Positions 15,091 through 22,420 of a stretch of DNA of 40,651 bases are shown in pieces. The first letter of the stretch is position 1, and each line of letters starts with the position of its first letter. Under the pieces are notes generated by a model. That model was given only the letters and a program-made list of their open reading frames with translations, did no database searches and was not told the DNA's origin. The position numbers and the translations under genes are program-made. The stretch is from Pseudonocardia sp. (GTDB taxonomy: Bacteria > Actinomycetota > Actinomycetes > Mycobacteriales > Pseudonocardiaceae). The DNA is taken from NCBI GenBank assembly GCA_030451825.1, contig JAKDNL010000009.1, forward strand, positions 1-40,651, written 5' to 3'.

Positions 15091-16389
15091 GTGTCCGAGG
15101 AAGTTGCCCCGTCGCAGTCCGGCGTCGCGCCCGGTCCCGTCGTCGCGGACCAGCCCTTCGAGTCCGTGGACGAGGTCGTCGAGGCCCTGCGCGGTCAGGG
15201 CTACATCGCCGACACCCGTCTGGCCACCACCGTCTACCTGCTGACGCGGCTGGACAAGCCGTTGCTGCTGGAGGGCCCGGCCGGTGTCGGGAAGACCGAG
15301 CTGGCCAAGATGCTGGCGCTGGCCACCGGCCGCCGGCTGCTGCGCCTGCAGTGCTACGAGGGCCAGGACGAGACCAAGGCCCTCTACGAGTGGGACTACG
15401 GCAAGCAGCTCATGTACACCCAGATCCTGCGGGAGAAGATCGGCCAGGTGGTGGCCGACGCCCCGGATCTGACCTCCGCCGTCGAGCGGATCGGCGAGCA
15501 GGACAGCGTGTTCTTCTCCGAGCGCTTCCTCGCCCCGCGCCCGCTGCTGGAGGCGATCCGCTCGCCCGAGCCGGTCGTGCTGTTGATCGACGAGGTCGAC
15601 CGCGCCGACGAGGCACTCGAAGCCGTCCTGCTGGAGACGCTCGGCGAGTTCCAGATCTCGGTGCCCGAGATCGGCACGTTCACGGCCGAGAAGCGCCCCT
15701 ACGTGCTGCTGACCTCGAACAACACCCGCGACCTGGCCGCCGCGCTCAAGCGTCGCTGCCTGCACCTGTTCCTCGACTACCCGGCCGCCGCGCGCGAGCT
15801 GGAGATCGTCAAGTCGAAGAAGACCGGGCTGTCCGACTCGCTCGCCGAGGAGCTCGTCACGGTCGTGCGCGGGCTGCGCGAGCTCGAGCTGCGCAAGGCC
15901 CCGAGCATCTCGGAGACGATCGACTGGGCCCGCACGCTGGCCGTGCTGGGCGTCGACGACCTCAACCCGCAGGTGCTCTCGGACACCGTCTCGGTCGTGG
16001 TCAAGTACGACAAGGACGTGAGAAAGGCCCTCGACGCACTGCCGCGCCTGGTCGACCCGAACGCCGTCGTCGACGACGACGGCGGCCACGGGCACGGCCA
16101 TGGTCACGGGCACGGCCACGACGGCGACCACTCGCACGACGAGCCGGCCGCCCGGCCCGCTCCCGCTCCCGCTCCGGCCGCGTCGTCGCGTCCCGCGGCG
16201 AGCGACGACCCGGACGACGGCGATGTCGACGGCGTCGCCAGACGCGCGGGCAAGGACGCGCCCGGACGGCACGGCGGGGTCTACGGCGGGCTGCCCGGCG
16301 GGAATCCCCCGCCGCCGTCCGCGATCCGCAAGGTGACGCCCGGGCAGGGAAGCCGCTCGTTCGGCGGCAGCCGCAAGCGCCCGATCTAG
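15091..16389 (+). CDS. MoxR-family AAA+ ATPase, module 2, with Gly-His-rich tail
   Basis: The 432-residue paralogue of the module 1 ATPase has Walker A EGPAGVGKTE (about 60-70), Walker B VVLLIDEVDR (about 163), sensor 1 LLTSNNTRD and LKRRCLHLF. It has an extra C-terminal region of about 100 residues that starts with an alternating Gly-His run and further His/Asp residues (about 331-352), then Pro/Ala-rich and Gly-rich disordered sequence. Such tracts bind metals in HypB, UreE and CooJ. The GTG at 15091 follows AAGGAGAG; the open frame starts at 15043 but without a ribosome site. The VWA partner starts 18 bp downstream. Confidence 0.88.
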   Translation: MSEEVAPSQSGVAPGPVVADQPFESVDEVVEALRGQGYIADTRLATTVYLLTRLDKPLLLEGPAGVGKTELAKMLALATGRRLLRLQCYEGQDETKALYEWDYGKQLMYTQILREKIGQVVADAPDLTSAVERIGEQDSVFFSERFLAPRPLLEAIRSPEPVVLLIDEVDRADEALEAVLLETLGEFQISVPEIGTFTAEKRPYVLLTSNNTRDLAAALKRRCLHLFLDYPAAARELEIVKSKKTGLSDSLAEELVTVVRGLRELELRKAPSISETIDWARTLAVLGVDDLNPQVLSDTVSVVVKYDKDVRKALDALPRLVDPNAVVDDDGGHGHGHGHGHGHDGDHSHDEPAARPAPAPAPAASSRPAASDDPDDGDVDGVARRAGKDAPGRHGGVYGGLPGGNPPPPSAIRKVTPGQGSRSFGGSRKRPI

Positions 16390-16407
16390 ATCGGGAGAGG
16401 AGCCGGA

Positions 16408-17952
16408 GTGGAAGCGAGCATCCATCGTTTCGTCCGGCTGCTCCGCATACGCGCGATCCGCATCTCGGTCTCCGAGGCCGTGGACGCGATGTTGTGTGCG
16501 GGCCAGCCGGGCGTCATGTCCGACAAGGCCACCCTCAAGGAGGCGCTGCGCGTCTCGCTGATCAAGGACCGGCGCGACGAGGAGGTCTTCGACGAAGTCT
16601 TCGACCTGTTCTTCTCACTGGTCAAGGTGGGCGAACAGGACAGGGGCCACGGCCACGGGCACGGCCACGGCGACCTGTCCGACGACGGTGTGCTGGAGGA
16701 CTTCACGCTCTCCGAGGAGCCGAGCGATACGCCGCAGGAGGGCCACGACCACGGCACGCCGGTCGACATCCGGGACTACTTCGACCCGGAGGACATGGCC
16801 GAGCAGTACAACCTGCACCAGGAGGCCAACAAGGTCGACCTGGCGGCGATGACCGACGAGATCGTGTTCTCCACGGACAAGGAGGGCCAGGAGATCACCG
16901 AGGGCCAGCGGGTCCAGATCGAGACCGACCGGTTCTCCGGCGGCGGTCTGCCCGGAGACATCTCCGAGGCCCAGGGCACCAAGGTCGACGCCGACCTCTC
17001 GGTCGCCCAGCAGGACGCCCTGCTCGGCTGGCTCAACTCCGAGGAGGATGCCCTCTCCGAGAAGGAGAAGGGCAACGAGGACGACGCGGCCGCGCTGCGG
17101 CGGCGCCTGGCCGGCGTCCTGGAGAACCTCCCGGAGGCGATCAAGGCCCACCTGGAGAAGCTGCTCGAGATCGAGCAGCGGATCGTCGAGGGGCACGACG
17201 ACGTCGACCGGGTCGCCGAGGTGGACCGGGCGAGCGAGCACGAGCGGATGCAGCTCGAGGACTCGCTGCGGCGGCTGGCCAAGTCGCTGCACGGGGCCCT
17301 GACCCACCGGCGCCGGGTCTCCCCGCGCGGGCGGATCGACTCGGGCCGCACGATGCGCAAGAACATGCGCTACGACGGCGTCCCGTTCAATCCGGTCACG
17401 GTGCAGCGCCAGGAGGACAAGCCGCGCCTGGTGGTGCTGGCCGACGTCTCACTTTCGGTGCGGGCCACGGCGCGGTTCACCCTGCACCTGGTGCACGGGC
17501 TGCAGGACCTGTTCGGCCAGGTGCGCTCGTTCGCGTTCGTGGCCGACCTGCTCGAGGTCACCGACCTGTTCGCCGACCACCCGGTGGAGCAGGCACTGGG
17601 GATGATCTTCGGTGGGGACCAGCTCGACGTGGACGCGAACTCGCACTACGGGCTCGCGTTCGGCCAGTTCCTGGAGGAGCACCCGACGGCGGTCACCCGC
17701 CGGTCCACGGTGCTGATCCTGGGCGACGGCCGGGGCAACGGGAACGACCCCAACATGGAGGCGTTCATCGAGATCACGAGGCGGGCCCGGGAGACGATCT
17801 GGCTCACCCCAGAGCCGAGATACTCCTGGGGCCTGGGCCGCTGCGACCTGCCCGCCTACGCCGAACACTGCGACCGCGTGAGAGTCGTGCGCGACCTGTC
17901 CGGCCTGGAGAACACCACCAACGAGATGGCCGGCGAGCTGATCGGACGCTGA
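16408..17952 (+). CDS. VWA-domain protein, CoxE-like, module 2, with Gly-His tract
   Basis: The 514-residue partner of the module 2 ATPase has a helical N-terminus, then a Gly-His run (RGHGHGHGHG, about 79-88) and a second small cluster EGHDHG (about 110), a long charged helical middle and a C-terminal VWA domain with MIDAS residues DVSLS (about 345), NSHYG (about 413) and ILGDGRGNG. The block GRTMRKNMRYDGVPFNPV precedes the VWA as in the module 1 copy. GAGAGGAG lies just before the GTG. His tracts in both partners point to metal handling by the complex. Confidence 0.87.
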   Translation: MEASIHRFVRLLRIRAIRISVSEAVDAMLCAGQPGVMSDKATLKEALRVSLIKDRRDEEVFDEVFDLFFSLVKVGEQDRGHGHGHGHGDLSDDGVLEDFTLSEEPSDTPQEGHDHGTPVDIRDYFDPEDMAEQYNLHQEANKVDLAAMTDEIVFSTDKEGQEITEGQRVQIETDRFSGGGLPGDISEAQGTKVDADLSVAQQDALLGWLNSEEDALSEKEKGNEDDAAALRRRLAGVLENLPEAIKAHLEKLLEIEQRIVEGHDDVDRVAEVDRASEHERMQLEDSLRRLAKSLHGALTHRRRVSPRGRIDSGRTMRKNMRYDGVPFNPVTVQRQEDKPRLVVLADVSLSVRATARFTLHLVHGLQDLFGQVRSFAFVADLLEVTDLFADHPVEQALGMIFGGDQLDVDANSHYGLAFGQFLEEHPTAVTRRSTVLILGDGRGNGNDPNMEAFIEITRRARETIWLTPEPRYSWGLGRCDLPAYAEHCDRVRVVRDLSGLENTTNEMAGELIGR

Positions 17953-17969
17953 AGCAGCGCACGTCGATC

Positions 17970-18026
17970 GCTGGACGAGAGCTCCGCTCGTGCAGCTCCG
18001 CTGGACGAACGCTCCGCTCGTCCAGC
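17970..18026 (+). terminator. Two tandem hairpins after module 2
   Basis: Two 27-bp hairpins repeat with a 30-bp period: 17970-17996 and 18000-18026. Each has arms of GCTGGACGA type; the second is a perfect 9-bp stem and the first has one mismatch. They follow the VWA stop by 17 nt and probably end the module 2 transcript before the lactate monooxygenase-like gene. Confidence 0.7.
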
Positions 18027-18102
18027 CGCGGCACGGGTCCGGGGCCCGGACTCGGGAGCGAGGCCATGGCTCGCAACACCGATGGTGGGGCAGGATGCGG
18101 GC

Positions 18103-19299
18103 ATGGCGGCCTACGGCGACTACCAGCTCGAGATCTACGGGGCCGGGCTGCGCGGCCGGGTTCCGACGCTGCCGATGAGGTTCGACGAGCTGGAGCGCCG
18201 CGCGCAGGCGGCGCTGCCGCCGTCGATCTGGTCCTACGTCGCGGGCGGGGCCGGTGACGAGCGCACCCAGCGCGCCAACGCCGACGCGTTCGGCGCGTGG
18301 GGCCTGGTGCCGCGGATGCTGGTCGGCGCGACCGAGCGCGACCTGACGGTGAGCCTGTTCGACTTGGAGCTGCCGACGCCGCTTTTCCTGTGCCCGATCG
18401 GCGTGCTCGGGCTGTGCGCGCAGGACGGGCACGGTGACCTGGCCACCGCCCGCGCCGCCGCCCGCACCGGCGTCCCGATGGTGGCCTCGACGCTGACCGT
18501 GGACCCGATGGAGGACGTCGCGGCGCAGCTCGGCGACACCCCGGGCCTGTTCCAGCTCTACACCCCGAACGACCGCGAGCTCGCCGAGAGCCTGGTGCAC
18601 CGCGCCGAGGGGTCCGGCTACCGGGCGATCGTGGTCACGCTCGACACCTGGGTCACCGGCTGGCGCCCGCGCGACCTCTCGACGGCGAACTTCCCGCAGC
18701 TGCGCGGGCACTGCGTCGCCAACTACACCTCGGACCCGGTGTTCCGCTCCCGGCTCGAGAAGAGCCCCGAGGACGACCTGGCCGCGGCGACCGCATACTG
18801 GGCCAGGGCGTTCGGGCACGCGTTCACCTGGGAGGACCTGGACTGGCTGCGCGGGGTGACCGACCTGCCGATCGTGCTCAAGGGAATCTGTCACCCGGAC
18901 GACGCGCGGCAGGCCCTGGACGCCGGCGCGGACGGGATCTACGTCTCCACCCACGGTGGCCGCCAGGCCAACGGCGGGCTCTCGGCGCTGGAGATGCTAC
19001 CCGACGTCGTCGACGCCGTGGACGGTCGCGCACCGGTGCTGTTCGACTCCGGTGTCCGGTCCGGCTCGGACGCGGTGCTGGCGCTCGCGATGGGCGCGAC
19101 CGCGGTCGGGGTGGGCCGGCCCTACGCCTACGGGCTGGCCCTCGGTGGCGAGGACGGGATCGTGCACGTGCTGCGCTCGTTCCTGGCCGAGGCCGACCTG
19201 CTGATGGCCGTGGACGGCTACCCGTCGCTGGCCTCGCTCGACCATTCGGCGCTCCGTCGAACGGTGGGGGCCGCACGGGTCTGCGGACCACGCCCGTAA
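18103..19299 (+). CDS. Lactate 2-monooxygenase-like FMN-dependent alpha-hydroxy acid oxidase
   Basis: The 398-residue FMN enzyme closely follows the mycobacterial lactate 2-monooxygenase pattern: YGDYQLEIYGAGL at the N-terminus, LPPSIWSYVAGGAGDE, FQLYTPNDRE, LDTWVTGWRPRDL and DSGVRSGSDAV. It would oxidise L-lactate or a related 2-hydroxy acid with O2. The catalytic His (about 283) is in STHGGRQ, where family members usually have SNHGGRQ. I start at the ATG at 18103, which aligns with the family N-terminus; an ATG seven codons upstream is possible. MftD belongs to the same superfamily but differs at the N-terminus and elsewhere, so this is not called MftD. It is separated from module 2 by tandem hairpins. 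Confidence 0.85.
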   Translation: MAAYGDYQLEIYGAGLRGRVPTLPMRFDELERRAQAALPPSIWSYVAGGAGDERTQRANADAFGAWGLVPRMLVGATERDLTVSLFDLELPTPLFLCPIGVLGLCAQDGHGDLATARAAARTGVPMVASTLTVDPMEDVAAQLGDTPGLFQLYTPNDRELAESLVHRAEGSGYRAIVVTLDTWVTGWRPRDLSTANFPQLRGHCVANYTSDPVFRSRLEKSPEDDLAAATAYWARAFGHAFTWEDLDWLRGVTDLPIVLKGICHPDDARQALDAGADGIYVSTHGGRQANGGLSALEMLPDVVDAVDGRAPVLFDSGVRSGSDAVLALAMGATAVGVGRPYAYGLALGGEDGIVHVLRSFLAEADLLMAVDGYPSLASLDHSALRRTVGAARVCGPRP

Positions 19300-19428
19300 C
19301 CCGGGCACCTGGCCGACCGGACGGGTTGGGCGCCCGCTCGGAGGGTTGTCGGCCGAGCCCGTGGTGGCGCCGGGGCCGCACCACCTACCGTCGAGGGCAT
19401 CGCCACCGCCTGCACCAGGGAGCCGTCC

Positions 19429-20139
19429 ATGATCGGACTCGACCAGCTGAGCAACGACCTCGCGGGCTGGCTCGACTCCACGTTCGTCCGACCGGGGTTG
19501 CTGGCCCCGGAGGCGTTCGAGGAGGCGTTCGTCGCGGTGGTGACCGGCGCCGCCAAGGACCCGGACACCCCCGACGACGCGTGGCTGGCGTTCTACCGCA
19601 ACACCGTCGACGCGCTGGCCGGCGAGCCGGTGCCGGGCGGGACGAACGCCGAGATGCAACCGGTGCACCAGCGGGCCGAGGAGCTCGTCACCGGCACCGA
19701 CGTGCTGGAGCTGGGCTGCTGCTTCGGGTTCCTGTCGCTGCGCCTGGCCGCGGCCGGGTACCGGGTCACCGCGACCGACCTGACCGGCGGCACCGTGGAG
19801 CTGCTCTCCCGGATGGCGCCCCAGCTCGGCGCGGACCTCGAGGTGCTGGTGGCCGACGCCCGCGCCGTCGCCCGCCCGGACGGCTGCGCGGACACCGTCC
19901 TCGCGGTGCACCTGATCGAGCACCTGCCCGAGGCCGAGGGCGACGAGGTGGTGGCCGAGATGCTGCGCCTGGCCCGCCGGCGGGTCGTGGTCGCCGTCCC
20001 GTTCGAGGACCAGGCCAGCGCCACCTGGGGCCACGTGCGGCGCTTCGACACCGCCGTCCTGGCCGGGATCGGCGAGCGCACCGGGCGCCCGTACACGGTG
20101 TCCGAGCACCACGGCGGATGGCTGGTCATCGACGTGTGA
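19429..20139 (+). CDS. mftM: Class I SAM-dependent methyltransferase, probable mycofactocin oligosaccharide methyltransferase MftM
   Basis: The 236-residue Rossmann-fold methyltransferase has motif I VLELGCCFGFLSL (about 92), then ATDLTGGTVELL, VADARAVARPDG, and TVLAVHLIEHLPEAEG. The N-terminal WLDSTFVRPGLL and FYRNT blocks and the C-terminal RRRVVVAVPFED, GHVRRFD and EHHGGWLVID match what I recall of MftM, which methylates the glucose chain on mycofactocin. The neighbouring mdo and mft genes support this. AGGGAG lies 6 nt before the ATG. A different small-molecule methyltransferase cannot be excluded without a family search. The gene converges on the alpha/beta hydrolase gene with 15 bp between. 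Confidence 0.65.
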   Translation: MIGLDQLSNDLAGWLDSTFVRPGLLAPEAFEEAFVAVVTGAAKDPDTPDDAWLAFYRNTVDALAGEPVPGGTNAEMQPVHQRAEELVTGTDVLELGCCFGFLSLRLAAAGYRVTATDLTGGTVELLSRMAPQLGADLEVLVADARAVARPDGCADTVLAVHLIEHLPEAEGDEVVAEMLRLARRRVVVAVPFEDQASATWGHVRRFDTAVLAGIGERTGRPYTVSEHHGGWLVIDV

Positions 20140-20168
20140 CCGGGGCCGGCCTCCCTACGGGGCCCCGG
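20140..20168. terminator. Hairpin between convergent methyltransferase and hydrolase genes
   Basis: CCGGGGCC (20140-20147) and GGCCCCGG (20161-20168) form a perfect 8-bp stem around 13 nt. It fills the 15-bp gap and runs into the last codons of the hydrolase, and is probably a two-way terminator. Confidence 0.55.
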
Positions 20169-20979
20169 CGTCGGACCGGTGGCGGGCCCAGAACGCCGCC
20201 AACGCGGTGGCCACCTCGTCCGGTCTCGTCACGGCGAACGAGTGGTTGGCGCCCTCGATCAGGACCTCCTCCGTCTGCGGGAGCAGCTCCCTCATCCGCT
20301 CCCGGATGTCCTCGACGATCGGGATCGTGTCGGTCCCGGCGAGCATCAGCACCGGGTGGGTGACCGCCGCGGACTGATCGGGGCCGAACGACCAGGCCTG
20401 CAGGGCGGGCAGGTCGCTCTCGAACATCAGCGCCGCGTCCTTCTCCAGCTGCCCCACCCCGCCCGGGATCCGCCGCTCCAGCATCGCCGGCCAGTCCGCG
20501 CCCCAGACGGCTGTCTGGAAGTCCGCTGCCGCACCCGCGGGGTCCCCGCTGCCGTACCGGGCGACAATCGGCGCGAGGGCATCGGCCAACGCCGCGGCCC
20601 CCGGCACCTCGAACAGCGCCGGTTCCAGTACCGCGACGCTCGCCACCCGCTCCGGGCCGGCCGCCGCCACTCCCAGCGCGACGGCACCGCCGTGCGACCA
20701 GCCGACGACGTGGGCCCGCCCGATGCCGAGGGCGTCGAGCACACCGACGCAGTCGGCGGCGTCGCGGTCGATCGACACCGGCCCCGGCCTGCCCGCGCTG
20801 CCGGCGTAGCCGCGCCGGTGGTAGCGGACGAGCCGGTAACCGCCGCCCAGCGCGTCGCAGACCGGGGCGAACGAGTCGGCGATCAGCCCACCGTGCACGA
20901 ACACCACGGGCACACCCTCGCCGCTCTCCGTCACGCTCAGGTCGGCACCGTCCACGGACACCAGTTGCGTCGTGCTCAC
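20155..20979 (-). CDS. Alpha/beta hydrolase
   Basis: The 274-residue hydrolase has the oxyanion segment VVFVHGG, the nucleophile elbow GWSHGGA (Ser at about 100), a likely acid in LAGTDTIPI (about 215) and the catalytic His in EGANHSF (about 245). The GTG at 20979 overlaps the stop of the upstream FAD oxidase as GTGA, so the two are co-translated. No signal peptide is seen. The substrate is unknown; pairing with an oxidase suggests a short catabolic or tailoring pathway. The apparent open frame extends upstream, but that part is an artefact. Confidence 0.85.
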   Translation of the reverse strand: MSTTQLVSVDGADLSVTESGEGVPVVFVHGGLIADSFAPVCDALGGGYRLVRYHRRGYAGSAGRPGPVSIDRDAADCVGVLDALGIGRAHVVGWSHGGAVALGVAAAGPERVASVAVLEPALFEVPGAAALADALAPIVARYGSGDPAGAAADFQTAVWGADWPAMLERRIPGGVGQLEKDAALMFESDLPALQAWSFGPDQSAAVTHPVLMLAGTDTIPIVEDIRERMRELLPQTEEVLIEGANHSFAVTRPDEVATALAAFWARHRSDAGAP

Positions 20980-22355
20980 GACCGCACCGCCGGCACGATG
21001 TTCTGGTTCAGGTGGAACAGGTTGTCCGGGTCGCAGGCTGCCTTGACCCGGCGTAGCCGGTCGTAGGTGCGGCCGTAGTTCTCCGGGGCCCGGTCGGCGT
21101 CGTCGACGTCCATGAAGTTGATGTAGCCGCCCTCGGTCCCGGAGTAGGGGTGCACCGCGCCGTAGTAGTCGCGGACCCACCGGGTGCGCGCCTCGTCGTC
21201 CGCCTCGTCCGGCCCGGCGGCGAGGATGACCATGGCGTACTTGGCGTCCCGGTGGCCGAATGCCGTCTCGTCCGGGCCGAGACGCTGGACCGCGCCGTTG
21301 AGGGGGTACAGGTGCATGCCCGAGGACACGGTCGGGACGCGGGAGCCGTGCTCGACGTGCGCGGCCACGGCGTCACCGGTCAGCCCGGTGACGTAGTCGG
21401 CCTTCCAGTACTGCCGGATTCCCGTGGGGAACAACCCGTCGAAGGCGGAGTTGAGCGCGGGGTAGGGCATCGGGCCGACGTGCTCCGCCGCGACCGGGGC
21501 GGCGTCGCGGAACGGCTTGATCGCCTGCTCACCCTGCTCGGGACGGCCGCTCCAGCAGGGCACGAGTGCGCAGAACCGGTCCCCGTGGCGGTCCTCCGGG
21601 ATGAACGGCAGCGGCGGGGCGAGCTGCCAGCCGAAGAACCCGCCGAGCTGCTCGGGCGCGTTGGCGATGTACTCGTCGTAGGCCTGCATGACCGCCGGCG
21701 CGTCCGCCAGCTCGTAGAACATCGGGCCGCCGTAGATCATGTCGACGTCGTGCAGCGCGAACTCCATCGAGGTGACGACGCCGAAGTTCCCGCCGCCCCC
21801 GCGCAGCGCCCAGAACAGGTCCTCGTTGTCGTACTCGCCGGCCGCGAGGATCCGGCCGTCAGCCGTCACGACCTCGGCGCCGACCAGGTTGTCGCAGGAC
21901 AGGCCGCACCCCCGCGCGAGGTAGCCGATGCCGCCGCCGAGGGTCAGGCCCGCAACCCCGGTGGTCGAGATGATCCCGCCGGTGGTGGCCAGGCCGTAGG
22001 CGTGCGTGGCGTGGTTGAAGTCCCCCCAGGTCGCACCGCCGCCGGCGCGCGCGGTCTTGCGGACCGGGTCGACGAAGACGTTGTTCATCGGCGACATGTC
22101 GAGCACGACCCCGCCGTCGCAGGTACCGAACCCCGGGCCGCTGTGCCCGCCGCCCCGGACCGCGAGGTCGAAGCCGCCGTCACGTGCGTAGTTGACCGCG
22201 GCGACGACGTCCGCGGTGGCCGCGGCAAGCACGATGAGCGCGGGACGGCGGTCGTGGACGCCGTTGTGCACGCGACGGTGCTCGTCGTAGCCCCCCTCGC
22301 CCGGCTCGATGACGGGACCGCGGACCTGCTCGCGCAGCTCGGTGATGGTGGCCAT
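20976..22355 (-). CDS. BBE-type FAD-binding oxidoreductase
   Basis: The 459-residue PCMH-type FAD oxidase has GGGHSGPGFG (about 70), whose His is the usual covalent FAD attachment, VAGLTLGGGIGYLARGCG, and the C-terminal berberine-bridge element NYGRTYDRLRRVKAACDP followed by DNLFHLNQNI. The second attachment Cys of bicovalent members is not obvious in GGIISTTGVAG, so FAD is probably linked through His only. The ATG at 22355 has AGGAGG 5 nt away. It lies 65 bp downstream of the SARP-like regulator gene on the same strand and upstream of the coupled hydrolase. Substrate unknown. Confidence 0.88.
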   Translation of the reverse strand: MATITELREQVRGPVIEPGEGGYDEHRRVHNGVHDRRPALIVLAAATADVVAAVNYARDGGFDLAVRGGGHSGPGFGTCDGGVVLDMSPMNNVFVDPVRKTARAGGGATWGDFNHATHAYGLATTGGIISTTGVAGLTLGGGIGYLARGCGLSCDNLVGAEVVTADGRILAAGEYDNEDLFWALRGGGGNFGVVTSMEFALHDVDMIYGGPMFYELADAPAVMQAYDEYIANAPEQLGGFFGWQLAPPLPFIPEDRHGDRFCALVPCWSGRPEQGEQAIKPFRDAAPVAAEHVGPMPYPALNSAFDGLFPTGIRQYWKADYVTGLTGDAVAAHVEHGSRVPTVSSGMHLYPLNGAVQRLGPDETAFGHRDAKYAMVILAAGPDEADDEARTRWVRDYYGAVHPYSGTEGGYINFMDVDDADRAPENYGRTYDRLRRVKAACDPDNLFHLNQNIVPAVRS

Positions 22356-22420
22356 GGTTCCCTCCTGGGTGCGGTGGCTGGTGCACCATGACGGAGCGGG
22401 CGTTCCGGAACCGTTCCCGA

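Noticed and set aside
18103-19299. Lactate monooxygenase-like gene as the missing mftD
   Set aside because: MftD is in the same FMN superfamily, but the N-terminus (YGDYQLEIYG), GWRPRDL and overall order follow lactate 2-monooxygenase instead.
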